Source: Morinoia aosen
Lineage: Eukaryota > Arthropoda > Malacostraca > Amphipoda > Talitridae
Length of the DNA stretch: 64,000 nucleotides
NCBI GenBank assembly: GCA_030386875.1
Contig: CM059560.1
Location: 41,706,757 to 41,770,756, forward strand
Reading direction: 5' to 3'
Under the pieces are notes generated by a model. It saw only the letters and a list, made by a program, of their open reading frames with translations. It was not told the DNA's origin and did not search any database. The position numbers and the translations under genes were made by a program. Positions 26,591-38,929 of this stretch are shown here, one piece after another; position 1 is the stretch's first letter; every line of letters starts with the position of its first letter.

Positions 26591-27730
26591 AGCATAGAAA
26601 TAAAATATTTTCAATTGCGGGTGGGAATGAACACAATGCATTTACATTAGCTATCACTATGTTCACAAAATGTTAACGGTTCTATGGCTGATAAATGCAT
26701 GAATCTTGGTCATTTTCTTGCAAGAATTCACTGTTAATATGTAAACCAATTTTCAGACTTGACCGCACTCGATCTCTTATACATAACGCAAAAACTGTCA
26801 TCTGCTAATCGAAACACTCATTTAAGAAATTACTACCTTAAATAAGGTAACTACAGAAACAAATCTTTGAAACGAACCTAGATCACAACGACAGCTGACC
26901 GACTAAGTCGAAATTATCCCCAGATCGCTTGTTTACATCTAGCTGTTACCCTGAAGTTGGCGAAATTAAGGATAAGTACGATTACGATTTTATTTCGATT
27001 AACGGTCAACGAAAATTGAAATTTTTCCTGAAGTTTTACCCTACGAAAAAATGATATTTACTTCATCACACATAATTTTTAAAAGCCAAATTAGATAGAA
27101 AAAAACCTTTGATCCACCATAATTAATCAAGAAATAAACTTTGTGAAAGTTTGAACGCAAACCATTGCGGAATAAAATTTTTAAATAAAAGTTTCATTGT
27201 TCTTTGGAGCTGGAAAAGGTATTATATATAATTCTTATGACTCTAAAAGATGAAAATATACAAATAAAGACAACAAATATAGATATTAAGTAATTAAGTT
27301 GCCTTGAAACGCTTGAACAAACGAAAATAACGCCATAGTGCTGCGTCTGTTTGAAGAAAGCCATATATCTTTGACAAATGGAAACTTTCAAAGTTCAAAC
27401 TTTCACAAAACATGTCTTGTAGATCAAGAAACTACCATTCAAAATTTCATTGGAATCTTTTTTGTTTGAAAAAAATACGAGACCAAAAACACGTTTTTTA
27501 CACATAATGGAATTAAAAGCAAACAAAATCGAATTACGAAACCAACTGCACTTCAAAAGATTGTCATGTGCACAAGCTATCTATTTCACATAGTGTAAAC
27601 TTGATAATAATTAGTTTTATATATTTTTTTTCCAAATTAAGGCGGTAGTACAGTAGCAATGTGTTCCCCGTACTACGTATTTCAATCGCGAATATCTCAT
27701 GAAAAAAATTTTTTTTTAAGCTGAAAATTT
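26591..27730. other. Unique AT-rich sequence
   Basis: AT-rich with no supported gene. A short inverted repeat (TGTGAAAGTTTGAAC near 27142 and GTTCAAACTTTCACA near 27393) brackets about 250 bp, but the arms are too short to call an element. Confidence 0.4.
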
Positions 27731-27782
27731 TACACAACTCTCCCATGAAGATGTAGTACACAACTCTCCCATGAAGATGTAG
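27731..27782. repeat. Perfect 26-bp tandem duplication
   Basis: TACACAACTCTCCCATGAAG plus ATGTAG occurs twice in immediate succession. Confidence 0.95.
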
Positions 27783-28059
27783 ATGCTTGGTACCAAATAT
27801 CAAAAATCTATAAAATTACCCTCATCAGTTATTAAAAATTGCCCTTTAAGCGCAGTCAGTGTGTGCGTTCTGCTTAGCGCAAAAGGTTTAAGAGTATTAG
27901 TAGAGTTTCAGTACGGTCTTCTTCTCCCAAATTTCAAACACATTACACAGGCCACACACATAGGCCTAAAAAGTTATTTCGAAGGAAAATGAGGGGGCAC
28001 ACGTGTATAGGCCTATTCCTGAGGCAAAAATAGGCTTTTTAGGGGACGTGACTCTGATG
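27783..28059. other. Unique AT-rich spacer
   Basis: No feature recognised. A 69-codon plus-strand frame at 27783-27992 has no known domain. Confidence 0.4.
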
Positions 28060-28257
28060 CTGCTCCCCGACTACCTCAGACCACGTTTTAAAAAAAAAGC
28101 AGAAAAACCCCTAGCAGGAAAATTTCCAAACTTTGTTTACGTGTTCTCTGGAGCCTAAGAAGTATACGAAAAATATTTATTTTAGATTTTGAAACATAAT
28201 TTTGCATTTTCTGAAGAGCTTAAAAAAAGGTAGTCGGGGAGGCAGTTTTATGAATAT

Positions 28258-28258
<1 letters not shown>
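28060..28258. mobile_element. Small inverted-repeat element beside AC tract
   Basis: Arms CTGCTCCCCGACTACCT (28060-28076) and, on the opposite strand, CTGCCTCCCCGACTACCT (28228-28245) enclose about 150 bp. The left arm continues into a GTTTTAAAAAAAAAGCA leader like that at 21620 and 21986. The right end (TATATTCATAAAACTGCC on the minus strand) is like the sequence after the long AC tract. Non-coding; the superfamily cannot be assigned because target duplications are not visible. Confidence 0.6.

Positions 28259-28260
<2 letters not shown>

Positions 28261-28312
<52 letters not shown>
28261..28312. repeat. (AC)26 microsatellite
   Basis: A perfect 52-bp AC repeat, two bases after the end of the small inverted-repeat element. 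Confidence 0.97.
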
Positions 28313-28316
<4 letters not shown>

Positions 28317-31006
28317 TAGACAGGCAGGCACGCAGGGAGTGAGAGAAGGAGTGTGAGTGCCACCACCTCGTAATTGGGTCCCTGGAGTGCCTCAGGGAAC
28401 AGCCCTACGGCCAGACCTCAACTCGCATTTCCATATTTATTTGCATGGCTTGTCAAAAATCCCAAGGTTATTGACTACTTAGCCCGAGTTATCCTCGACA
28501 ATCCCTGCGATGATGAGGCGCCCTGCCTCTGCCGACACTAAAAAACTCTCGTCAAGAGGAGTTGTGTCGGAGAAATTACGATGAGTCTCAGTACGATGTC
28601 CAACAACACCTCAAGCCCTGTTGCTCCCTAACTGATTTGTGAGCTCGGCAAATGCTTCCCTGCCCTCACTTTTATGCTCCGCGCACAAAGGAAATGTTGT
28701 TCTTATATGGAAATTGAATACCGCCTAGTAACTCAACGTCCCATGATGACATGGTCTCAGAAAACAGGTAGTTGGATTGTTCGTTGAGGTGTTGATTTAC
28801 AGCCACCTCACCTTCTAATAAATTCGAAACTTATACTAAGCTAATTTTGGAAGTTCTGGGTTATTTTTGGATCATCAGAAAAACCTTCAAACAATTATAC
28901 TTTTCGATGATGCTCAGAGTACAATTTTATCTGAGTAGAGAACATGGCACGGTTAATATAGCTCTTTTTCAGTACCTTAAGCTTTAGGGAATTTACTTGA
29001 GAGTGCATTAAATGTAAGCCTTATTTCAAAAGATTTATTCGTGAAAACACTCATTAGATGGTAATGTATGCATAATTACTTGAAATCAAAATTTTGTTAT
29101 GGAATATTATGAAAACAGACTCAAATCATTTTCGAATCAAAAAAGGACGTTCGAAAATCTTGTAATTTTTTGGCGCTGCACGGAAGACTTTCAAGCATTT
29201 CGAGCTTCCCTGTCATCAAATTTGGAGTTTTTATACGCAGGTTTTCATGTTGTGTCAAGTAAATGACTAAGAGCTATATATGCTCAATAGCTAGACATCA
29301 TTTTTTGATACGTTTTTTCCATACACGCTTTGCATCAGCATCGTAAAAAGCCTTTGCGCTTGTCCAAATGCAGCTTCTTTCGCAGTTTCTCCGAGCTTTT
29401 ATCACTCATCATTTATTGGTACGATACGTGTATCAAAAGATTGAGATCATAAAAATATATTCCTATAAAGTCACCATAGAAATGTAAGGCGAGGTAATGA
29501 GTCCTTGATAACAGATTCGTACGACTCTTGATAGTGTGGAAAATTTCATTCGAAAAACATCTGATTTACTGGCACGAAAGAGTTATGATGTTAAGCAAAC
29601 CTTTGTGATATTTAAAAACACTTGGATCGGTAACTGGAAGTCTGCGTACTATCTCAACGAGCAGAAGTTCTCATCCTTCTTGATAGACTGAGCTGACTGC
29701 GATACGAAAACGGAGTGCGCCAGACAAGTGTGGACCGACGAGAAGAAGGAAAAAGAAGCAAGGTTACCTCGGCGCCGAGATGTTGGGTCGTAAAGCAGAG
29801 AATGGAGGTCGTTTGCATGGTAGAGGCTCAGAGGCCTGGCTCTGTCACGAAACACTCGCCTCTGTGATATGACCTGGAAACTTTTGATTGGCCATACGCT
29901 CTCACTGCGCCCTTTAGTCTTGTTCCATTTTCGGTCGCTCGAGTTGGTCGAGCCCTCGCTCACTGAAGCCCTCGCCGGGTTTTGTTCAGAGTCTCTGCCA
30001 TTTGAAGTTACATTGCTGCTCGCTAAATTTTCCGTTCAGGTTTTGTTCTAAGAACTTCTATTAATGCTGTGGACATTTTCTCAGCTTGGTAACGTGGCTT
30101 TGGCATTTGAGTCACTTTCTAAGGCCGACCTGTGATTAAATTTTAATTCATTTTGAGGATGAAGATTTTTTGGTGTGTTTTTATGAGCAGCTGTCAGGAT
30201 CTTTTGATTTTAAATATTTGTTAACAAAATTATGACCAAGAACCCCATACAATCTTGCAATACGAAAATATCAGCAGGTGTTTGTCTTTCCGATATCAAT
30301 ACTGTGGTATCATGATCGCAGCATCGTATACTCAACTACCGAGTCGCTTTTGCATAATACATGGAGCCCTGACATTTTAGCGTTAACTCCATGCTTCTTC
30401 AAGTCTCTTGAGTACATTTTTGTCCCCACAACCTTCAGCATGTGTGCGCTATCAATGCTTAGTTTCCAATGGCACATTCTATGAGCAGATTTGAGCTAAA
30501 TCTACAACAAAGATCAAGTTTCAGGGTAATGTAGAATTTTTGCGACTACTGTTGAACATAACTCAACAACGTGTCGCTCGTACAAGCATGCATGCATTAA
30601 ATGTTCAAGTTTAAGGATTCATGTAGTTACTTCTAGCTCTTAGTGTGTTATTTTTACTTCCTTAAGTGAAAAAAAATCAGCTGCGAACATTTAAATTTTT
30701 TTAAATATTTTGTGACGGATTAGGTTAAAATTAAGCCGGGCACAATTTTTTTCAAAATTTCATTTTTAGCTTTCATTGCGATTGCCACTATCGAACTTTG
30801 GTTTATATGATTTTCAAACAGCTGCGGACGACGCTTTTGCATATCGCAAAAGTGGAATGATTTCGCTTTTTTTCGCACAGGAAAGGCTGCTTACTTTTTT
30901 CGTGAATTGTGCAACAAATGTCGAAGAAATAAAATGAAATAGCGTCAGAAGAACAAAACTTCGTGAGCTGACTGCTGAGCTAGCCATGAATTACTTTTGA
31001 ACCATT
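28313..31006. other. Unique sequence, nothing recognised
   Basis: Mostly AT-rich. A GC-richer patch at about 29640-30010 carries overlapping open frames on both strands (104 codons minus at 29649-29963, 60 codons plus), none with a recognisable domain. No RNA gene or repeat is evident. Confidence 0.35.
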
Positions 31007-31150
31007 TTAACACTTCGACCGAAATTGGTTAAGCTCAAGTTCAATTTTCAACTCGAATTCTATGTCAACTGCTGTAAGCAATTATGAAAATAGCAAACAT
31101 TAACTTGATCATGCCTTCATTTAGCTTCGATTAAGTAATAATGAAAATTG
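31007..31150. mobile_element. TTAA MITE, family 1, truncated copy 3
   Basis: Starts TTAACACTTCGACCGAAATT and continues with AAGCTCAAGTTCAATTTTCA, then AGCAAACATTAACT, in the same order as copies at 1749 and 3751. The palindrome-bearing right end is absent. Confidence 0.6.
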
Positions 31151-32053
31151 AGAGTGAGTACTGGTCGGTCAGCAGCCCTATGGAAATCCCATCTGTGGTC
31201 ACCGGTGGCGTTCGTTGAAGTGTATGCTCCAATTCCCCGTATTACCGTGGAGAAACCCGCCAACAGAGATACAGACAGGAGCCTCGTGATTTAGAAGACA
31301 TTTTATTTAGGCAGAGACATTCTTGCCACCGTTATAGATGTACTCGTGTCGTTTTAGATCTCGGTACACACACTTTCAGGCATTTCCTTCCTTCTTTGTG
31401 ACGATAGCGCCAAATTATGAAGCCCATAGGCACTTTCCCCACTTTGGGTGTTTAAGCAAACAAGCGAACGCAAACCAGGCCAAGCCCACGCACTTTATTT
31501 TCTCGGCTCAACTTCGGGGTTTTGTGTGGTCCACTCTCCAGCAATTTTACTTCTACCTTACAATTTCGGAGCTGTTCTTGCGCGCCAAGTTCATGTGAAA
31601 TTCATGCTTGGATTTCATTAAAAAAATTTACTTGAGTTTAAGATTTTCGATTCTGGAACCTATTTGCTTAATTTGCCATCTACATTTCAGACGTTGATAA
31701 CTCTGGCATAATTCAGAGCAATTATTTTGTAACCATTTGGATGGATTTAGGCTTTAATTGTGCGATGAACATGCGCCCCAAAAAATTCCAGCCTTCAAAG
31801 TTTTTGAGTAAATTTGATATTTCGCTCAATACTTGATTATTTTGGTTTAGTAATTTTTCCGACTGTTACGGTAATGCTGAATTAAGAGCTTGAAAATATT
31901 CCAGAAAAATCCCCTCTTGATAGTTTCAAATAAAACCCTGGTAAGTAATTGCTACTAATTTCAACGCCACATTCTTTTTAATACTCAAATAATAATTTAT
32001 ATCAAACAGCTTCCGAAGACGCTTTTGATCTAAGAAAATTTTTCCCCTCAGTG
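31151..32053. other. Unique AT-rich sequence
   Basis: No gene recognised; an 86-codon plus frame at 31338-31598 has no known domain. Confidence 0.4.
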
Positions 32054-32400
32054 GGATACAACTAGTGTGTTAATGGGTAATGGCAGTCCCAGGGGGGAAA
32101 TGTGTGAGAGCCCGATCTGAAAGTTGGGTAGGCCTTCTTTTTGTTGAAATGAAATGTTTTTTGTTATGTTAAGGACCACTTTTTTTGGTTCACTGCTGAC
32201 CTGATATTCAGCACCTACTACTTTCTTCTTCGACTTTAAACTTGTTTTATAATCTTTTTTCTCGACTTACTGTTTTTATGCCCTTTCTGCAAAGATTCCT
32301 CGTTCCCTTAACTCCATACTAAATGGTGCTTTTCTCCTTCCTCTCTTTGGATCGCTTTTATGGCGGATAGGGAGGCTTAAACTAACGAATAATCGAACCT
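32054..32400 (+). repeat. Dispersed 370-bp family, copy C
   Basis: Nearly full length: GGATACAACTAGTG, then CCCGATCTGAAAGTTGGGTA, GGCCTTCTTTTTGTTGAAAT, GGTTCACTGCTGACC, TCCTTCCTCTCTTTGGA and GGAGGCTTAAACTAACG. Like copy A it lacks the acceptor-like CAGGAGAT segment. Confidence 0.85.
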
Positions 32401-32444
32401 AATTTAAGAAATTTTTCTACCGCGAAATTTTTCTACTTAGTGAA

Positions 32445-32575
32445 ATTATTAACAATTTAGTTGCAAATAAGAGGAATATGAACACTTTTGGATTTGTTAT
32501 GCTGTTCTGACACAACCTTCAAAAAAGTATCATTCTACCAAAGTTTTCCCTGTATTCTTCAAAAGTAATAATAAT
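32445..32575. repeat. Low-copy dispersed repeat, copy 1
   Basis: About 130 bp alignable with 33811-33945. The best-matched part is TTTTGGATTTGTTATGCTGT followed by TCTGACACAACCTTCAAAAA. The nature of the repeat is unknown. Confidence 0.5.
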
Positions 32576-33474
32576 GACTGCTCCATTAAGAGTTCAGCAG
32601 TTATCAAGTCAACGACGTGAAGCAAAAAAAAATGGCTCAGCCATGATTTAAAATCTCAAGTTTTTATGAATACGTGAATGGTTCGGGTTACGAAAGGATT
32701 AGTTGTGGCTGCAGTTCAGGTATTCGAATCTTCCAATAATTGGGAGAGTGCAGCAGTTCAGATAAGGGCCAAGCTTCAGCACTTCCAGGGCTTCAAAGAA
32801 TTTTATTTTATATTTGTTCATACTCTCGTGACCTAAGGTAACTTGACTGCACCTAAACCAACTAACCCAGACCTAAATTGATTGCTTGATACTTTTTATA
32901 ACTGATCTTGCATAGCAAGAGGTCCCTTATTGCCTACCTGGAACAGTGCATGTAGAGTTTTTCATTCGTGCATAATTTTCTCATCCGTTTAGGTATTTTT
33001 CTATTATATGTAAAAAGTATCGGAATCCCATCGAAACAAAGTGGATACACACATTTCCAATGATAATTAGACACAAAAAAAGGGGCTTCAAAAAAGTTCT
33101 GAAATTATGCTGGCCCCTATAATACTTGTAGCATACAGAGGAAAAAGACCTTAGCTGGTAATTGCCAGTTAAAATGTTTGTTGTCGTCTGGTCACACGAG
33201 ACGAAGCTCGAGCTTTCGGATACAAACATGTTGCATGTTTGATAAAAATAAGATTAAGTTTTTAAGCTCAAGAAACACTATTTCAACCTCAAAACAAACT
33301 GGTAATTTTTATGGCTTGTGATGCTCCTCGGCCAATGGTAGTGAGAATCTTTTTAAATTCAAGGAAATAATGAATATTGATCAATAAATCACAATTCTTT
33401 ACAATCTGATGCTCACAGGCACATGTGTTAGAAAAGGTTAGCAAATAACAGTCTTAATGCCAACCTAAAGCACG
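32576..33474. other. Unique AT-rich sequence
   Basis: No gene or structured repeat recognised. Confidence 0.4.
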
Positions 33475-33600
33475 GGTTTGAACCCAACTGAGACCTCAGC
33501 ATAATTTTTAAGAAGAATATCAACGCTAGAATACCAAGAAGTTTTTAGAAATATAATTCTAACTGCTGAAGAGAAGTGGATTTATGCCTGCAAGTATCGG
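33475..33600. repeat. Low-copy repeat related to 35798-35925
   Basis: Shares GGTTTGAACCCA / GGTTTGAATCCA and GAGAAGTGGAT / AAGAAGTGGAC in the same order over about 125 bp with 35798-35925. Diverged, unclassified repeat pair. Confidence 0.45.
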
Positions 33601-33810
33601 CCTGAATCGTGATATAAGAAAGGGTCTGAAGCAAATCAGTTTTAATAGTTGCACTATATTAAAAAATAAGAATAATTATAAACTTGTTATTTTCTTCTTT
33701 GTCACTTATTTAATGAAATAAATTATTTTTTGTGACATTTTTACCTCGATAGCTTTTTGAATACCTTAAAAGGCGCAAAAATTACCTTACGTCGAAGTAA
33801 CCAAGTGTTA

Positions 33811-33945
33811 TGGGAAATATTACCAATTAAGTTGTCAGTAAATGGAATGTGAATAGTTTTGGATGTGCTTATTGTTCTGATACAACCTTTGAAAAAAGTT
33901 TCAGCTGAGAATGCTTCGGTAAATGCGTCAAGAAATTCTTCTGTA
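33811..33945. repeat. Low-copy dispersed repeat, copy 2
   Basis: Counterpart of 32445-32575, with TTTTGGATGTGCTTATTGTT and TGATACAACCTTTGAAAAAA. A minus-strand open frame of 69-92 codons crosses it but no protein family is recognised. Confidence 0.5.
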
Positions 33946-34147
33946 AACATCGATTCGTGATTGTTTTTCGTTGATTGAAATTGGATAAAAAAACGCTTTT
34001 AGAAATCAGCCCGTTTCTATGGTTCACTAGTTTGTTCCTCGCGTTCATCAAAAGCATCCTTAGCGCTCTTTTCCTGAACTTTCGCGACGCTGCTTGGTGA
34101 CTTCCGCTCTTACGAAGTACCACATCCCCTTCACGTTTGTCCCTCAC

Positions 34148-34400
34148 GAGACATACAACTATGGGAACTAGCGCTCCAATGGGGAAAATGTGAGGTCCTC
34201 AGATGCGAGTTAAGTATACCTTCCATGTGTTGAAATGAAATTAGGATTTTTTTATTAATGGTTATCCTTTTTGGTTCACAGCTGTCCTCTTTCAGCACCT
34301 TTGACTTTCTTATTCAGCTTTTATTTATCTGGTTTCATAAACTGTTTTCTTAAATTACTCTTTTTATGCACAGGGAATCTTGTGTGGGAACAAATCACTT
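34148..34400 (+). repeat. Dispersed 370-bp family, copy D
   Basis: The 5' part (GACATACAACTATGG), core and acceptor-like region (TTTATGCACAG then GGAATCTTGTGTGGGAACAA) are present. The 3' third is missing. Confidence 0.75.
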
Positions 34401-34778
34401 TTATCACTTTTCAGGTTTTATCACTTTTCTAGCTAACTAATATCATGAAAAATTTTAATGCAATGATATATTTCTCGTCATTCATTTAGTGTTAAATTTC
34501 ACTCAGATACTTAAAATATACCATGCGTTCTCTTTTTCAGGTGCAATTCTAAAAAATTCGATTCAAACTTCGAATAGCTAGCATTGCATCATATGCCGTT
34601 TAAGCCACACTTCCGCTCATCACATCACACGAAGCTGCATCACATACTAGGTTATATCAAAAGTATATACCACTAAATCATAATTGGACTTACCATCACA
34701 CAGACTGACAAACAGTGCGTATACCTTTACCCAAGCTGATACGACATCAAGAAAAATTCTCAGTTCATTAGTAAAATG
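34401..34778. other. Unique AT-rich spacer
   Basis: No feature recognised. Confidence 0.4.
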
Positions 34779-35041
34779 AATTGGAGGGCAAATATGCAGA
34801 GTGTCCTAACCAACAAATCACAGAATTTTAGGACACAAGTTAGAGGCTTGGTGTTCATTGCAGGGTTGCCAAACTGGCCTTTCCTAGCCAAGTTACTGAC
34901 TAGGAACTGAACTAGGAACTAGCCTACTCTGCCTGAAAGATATCTACGCCGCTATGAGGTGAAATTATCACTTGATCTACTCTCCAGTTTTGACCTCTGA
35001 TTTGTGCGCTATAGGACACTCTGCATATTTGCCCTCCAATT
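34779..35041. mobile_element. MITE with perfect 30-bp inverted repeats
   Basis: 34779-34808 (AATTGGAGGGCAAATATGCA then GAGTGTCCTA) is repeated exactly in inverted orientation at 35012-35041, enclosing about 200 bp. Perfect arms suggest a young insertion. The outermost AATT is palindromic and could be either a 4-bp target duplication or part of the arm, so the superfamily is left open. Non-coding. Confidence 0.88.
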
Positions 35042-37189
35042 ATTGCTTCACCTGCAAGTTACGCATACGTAATAAATTATTCCAACACCAACGCTTGTGA
35101 GTTAAATTAGATTTTGCTACAAATATATATTGCACCTGTGAGGCTGATGTGATCGCACCTACAGTAAGCAAATAGCTGTCTCTGTAGTTCTCCTCCAAGC
35201 TAATCAATTCAGAACCTCTGCCCGTGTCCCGATCATCACGGAACTTTGTAATGAGTAACACTCTTGCTCTGTCACGCGCTCCAAATTCTCAAATAATGTC
35301 CGAAGAAGTCGCCTAAATTCCTGCCTCCACAACAATGGCATTCCTCATGTAAATAATGCTTAAACTGCTCAATTTTACGTGGTCTTTCGAAATTGAGAAA
35401 CTCGTAACTCTCTTTTTTGGATAACAGTAGTATTTGTCCCGGGTTAGGTTTCGCTGATTTGTGATTCAGTCTAGTTGGATTTGTTTTTGGAATGTTTCTT
35501 CTCGTGGTTAATTATGGAAAGTTCACTTGTTTGACCCTATCATCGAGGAAACAACTGTACCGTTATTGTATAATGTATTTACTCAACAGTGATTTATGTT
35601 TAACATAGCTTATACGATACCGGTACCTATACATAAATACTCAATTCAAGTTTTTTTGCTGTGTATAAACTGGTCAAATTATCTCCAATTAGAAATGAGT
35701 CTTCAATACAATAAATATATAGCCATGTTCACTGAATTCAACACCTTCATTTTAATTTTCTAGCAAGCATATTTCTTATTAAGAAGATCATGTAGCCCAG
35801 GTTTGAATCCAGTCAAAAACCTGAGAAGAATTTCCAAGATGAATGTTAACGCGGGAACGTCAAGAAATCTTGATAAATTAGGATATAACTACAGAAAAGA
35901 AGTGGACCAGCATTCCTGTGAATGTTTGCATGACTCTTGTTGTGTATTGCAACAAATTATTACAAACGAGTTTTTTAACCGAAAAATTGTAACCACCATA
36001 CATCACCACGGTAAATTCTCCGTTGCTCAAAAGTCTACGCTGCGTGTCTCCATGTTTGGGCGTCACCATGAGTTGTCAGCTGAAGAAACCTGAGCCTCTG
36101 AGTCGTGCTTCGGCATAGCTTCCTGGAGAAGGGATGATTGTGGTTTAACTTTACTCAACAGTTCATCTCAGCATAACGGCGTTGTTACCAAAATACTCTC
36201 ATAACCTTCAGTTGCATTTTATTGACCAGCAATAACATTTTTTCTGGAGCTCACCACTAAATCTCGCCTGACGTTTAGCTCAGGGATTCGAATATATAGG
36301 TTAATTCAATCGACTGGCTCAAAGTGAGGTGTAATTCGATGCTTGTTTCGTGAGTGCAAGAACAATGCTGGAGCAGCCCTCCCTGCAAATGCTGGCAGAA
36401 TTATCAGCTCAACAAATGTTATGAACCATCTCAGGCTTCCACAACAACTTGCTGTTATGTGAAGCTCCCCATACAAATGTGTGCTGGTGCGGCGCACTTC
36501 ACATTACTTCAGAGTCTGCCTCGCTTACGTGACCAAAGCTGGTCAAATTACAATTACAATTACAACGCGGACATTTTATGAGATCAAGGATAAATGCCAA
36601 GTGTTTTCCTAAGAAAACAAAACGTGATAAACCTGAAATATCTCACCTAATCTCCATTGATATGTTAAATGTTATACCACTGGTCGCTTTAAAAATATCA
36701 TTGTTTTCTTAATGTTATAATCTTGTTCCTGTACAACTTCTCAAACATTCATCTTTAACATGGGGGTCAACTATAATTACGTATCTTTAATTACTGACCG
36801 TAGGAATCTCTTCATTCGTTGAAACATTAGCTTAGAAGTTACCATTCTTAGAATTTGATGTAGACTTCGAGTGTTTTTGAAATTGGGTTTCTCTCTCTCT
36901 CTTTCCGGCTTAATTAAAAGGAATTTCCGACATTATTTTAATTAGTTGTATTTTTAATCTTTTAAGGTTGGATTAATTAATTAACCTATGCTTACTTCTG
37001 TTTCTCATTTTAGTTCGATCTAATGACTGATTAGGAATATGTATTTGCGGATATCGAGCACTTTATTTGCGAGTGTAAATGATTTCTAAGATTTTTTAAT
37101 GCGTCATTATTATAGAATTTAATGAATTAATTTCGTCAAACCCATACCCATATTTATCTTTATTTTGCTGGAACTGTAAATCAACCTGT
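35042..37189. other. Unique sequence with one low-copy repeat
   Basis: Contains the 35798-35925 repeat (partner of 33475-33600). Otherwise no supported feature. Open frames up to 96 codons (35803-36093 plus) have no recognised domain. Confidence 0.35.
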
Positions 37190-37867
37190 CCCAACATAGA
37201 TGTAATAAATTCTACCGTAGCTGAATTAAACTGTAACTCTGGCATCATAAGCTTCACTGCATGAAAGGTAGCCAGATGACTTGTGGAGAGGCACGATTCA
37301 AACGGAAAACTGTACTGGGTACCATTCACTGCTACAAAATGTACGTCGTGGAGGCGTAAGGGCGCCTATGTATAAACGTGTGGTCACGATTAATTTCAAA
37401 TTCTACCGCACACGATGATCCTACAGAAGCCCTCGTCATTTATTATCAGAAAATGAGAGGCACGTGTTTGGTTATACACAGTAAAAATAGACAGTATGGA
37501 CACTACGCCCTGGCGTCTACCTTTCAAGGCTAAACTAAATAATACTGTAGTACCATTCGATATGTCACACCACCAGGATGTAATCATTTTTACAGATTTC
37601 AACTTTATTCTTCCCAAGTATGGAAACGGCGAAAACATCTAACCTTTTAAATACTACGCACCCTGTTATCACCAAGCCTTCAGGATCTCTCCAGGCTCTG
37701 TCACGCTTCTTGAAAATATATTCTTGACAGACCCAACTGACTTCCTCACAGGAGTGCGAAATTTTGATTCATCATACCATTTTCTAGTATTTCTTGTAAA
37801 AAAATGTTTTCAATACGGGCGTCTCACTGCAGGCACTGATATCGGCGTGAGGAGGAAATTACGCTAG
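37190..37867 (+). pseudogene. Decayed LINE endonuclease domain
   Basis: Broken frames on the plus strand match the APE-type endonuclease of Jockey/CR1-like non-LTR retrotransposons. In order: SGIISFTA (about 37238-37261, the family's PDIIxxTE stretch); GYHSLLQNVRRGGVRAPMYK (about 37317-37376, the PGY...RGGGVALYI stretch); DVIIFTDFNFIL (from 37577, the GDFN motif, with T for G); FRISPGSVTLLENIF (37679-37723, the TRITxxSATLIDNIF block); and SSYHFLVF (the SDHxPxF motif, with the Asp replaced by Tyr). At least two frameshifts and in-frame stops (for example TAA at 37640) show it is dead. It would have nicked target DNA for target-primed reverse transcription. Clade assignment is uncertain. Confidence 0.85.
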
Positions 37868-38239
37868 GAAAATGCTTGGTGTTATAGTTGATCTTATTCC
37901 CCTTATGAATATCGCTGATCAAAAAGGCATTGATGCAAAGAACCATCTCAATGCAAAGTTTTATCCATCAAATACAACAAATAAAATACATAATCGATGC
38001 CATCCAATCATCATTCGCAGAATCCCACCGCAGAACAAACAAAAGCCTTGTGTGATTCAAGACATTGTAAACATTAAAAGCATCATTCATACTTCATATC
38101 AATTACTTAATTACTTAAGTAATTACAATTACTTAATTTTGCTCATTCAAAATTGACATTTAAAACCTGGCGTCTATATTTGTTCATTAACCAAATGAAA
38201 ATACTGCTACAAAAATCTGATTTATTGTTCAGAAAAATA

Positions 38240-38410
38240 CAACTTACCGGAAACAAAAGGCAATGCAAATCTTTTCAATTATACCTTTGTTAACATTGGC
38301 ATAACTCCAGCTGAAAATATCCCAACTGATTCAAGTTAACTAATAAAATTCTTTGAGCAAATTCAAGTAAATAATATCTCTTTTATATCAAATTTTCAGT
38401 CCATAACATA
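38240..38410 (+). pseudogene. LINE linker between endonuclease and RT
   Basis: The plus-strand frame from 38259 reads GNANLFNYTFVNIGITPAEN and then IPTDSS, a stop, and IKFFEQIQVNNISFISN. This resembles the conserved FNxxFxNIGxxLAxxIP segment that precedes the reverse transcriptase in Jockey/CR1-like LINEs. Its distance from the endonuclease end (about 370 bp) fits an intact element layout. Confidence 0.75.
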
Positions 38411-38470
38411 CGAAAATTATTTATTCGAAAATAATTTATTTGAAAATAATTCGTATGAAAATAATTCATA
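38411..38470. repeat. 15-bp tandem repeat, four units
   Basis: Four units of the type CGAAAATAATTTATT in direct succession, inside the decayed LINE. Confidence 0.85.
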
Positions 38471-38494
38471 TATATTGATACCATCTCTTCATCC

Positions 38495-38880
38495 GGATAC
38501 AACTATTTTATCAATGGGAATTAGCGCTCTCTAGAGAGAAAATTAGAGAGAAAATATGAGTCCCGAACTGAATGGTAGGTAGGCCTTATTTGTTGAAACT
38601 ACGTTTTGGTTTTGTTACCGACCATCTTTTTTCCGGTTCACTGCTGTTCTGCTTTTCAGAACCTCTGACTTTCTTCTTCAACTTTTAACTTTTCTCATAA
38701 ACTTGTTTCTCTACTTACTGCTGTTTCTATGTGTAGGAGATCTTATGTGGAAGCACTCCTCAATTGTGCATGGATGCAGAGTTCCCCTATCTCCATACTT
38801 AATAGAGCCTTCCTTCTTCCTATCCTTGGAACGCCTTTGTTGTGGTATGAGAGACATCTAAATTAACTTATCTAAATCTA
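38495..38880 (+). repeat. Dispersed 370-bp family, copy E, inside the LINE
   Basis: Full length: GGATACAACTATTTTATCAA, CCCGAACTGAATGGTAGGTA, GGTTCACTGCTGTTC, TATGTGTAGGAGATC, TTGGAACGCCTTTGTTGTGG. The donor-like GTAGG starts at 38579 and TAG ends at 38736, an intron-like core of 158 nt. It lies between the LINE linker and RT pieces, so it was added to, or inserted within, the LINE. A target-site duplication is not evident. Confidence 0.85.
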
Positions 38881-38929
38881 GTTTTGAATTCGCTCCTATT
38901 GAAAATAATATTTTACGTAGCTAATTTAG

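Noticed and set aside
27136-27413. Inverted repeat as a MITE
   Set aside because: The matching arms are only about 15 bp in AT-rich DNA, and no target duplication is visible.
33741-34147. Minus-strand overlapping frames as a transposase remnant
   Set aside because: No catalytic motif or family resemblance could be identified. Only the low-copy repeat relation to 32445-32575 is supported.
37096-37638. Minus-strand frames of 77 and 80 codons as genes
   Set aside because: They are antisense to the LINE endonuclease remnants, which explain this stretch better.
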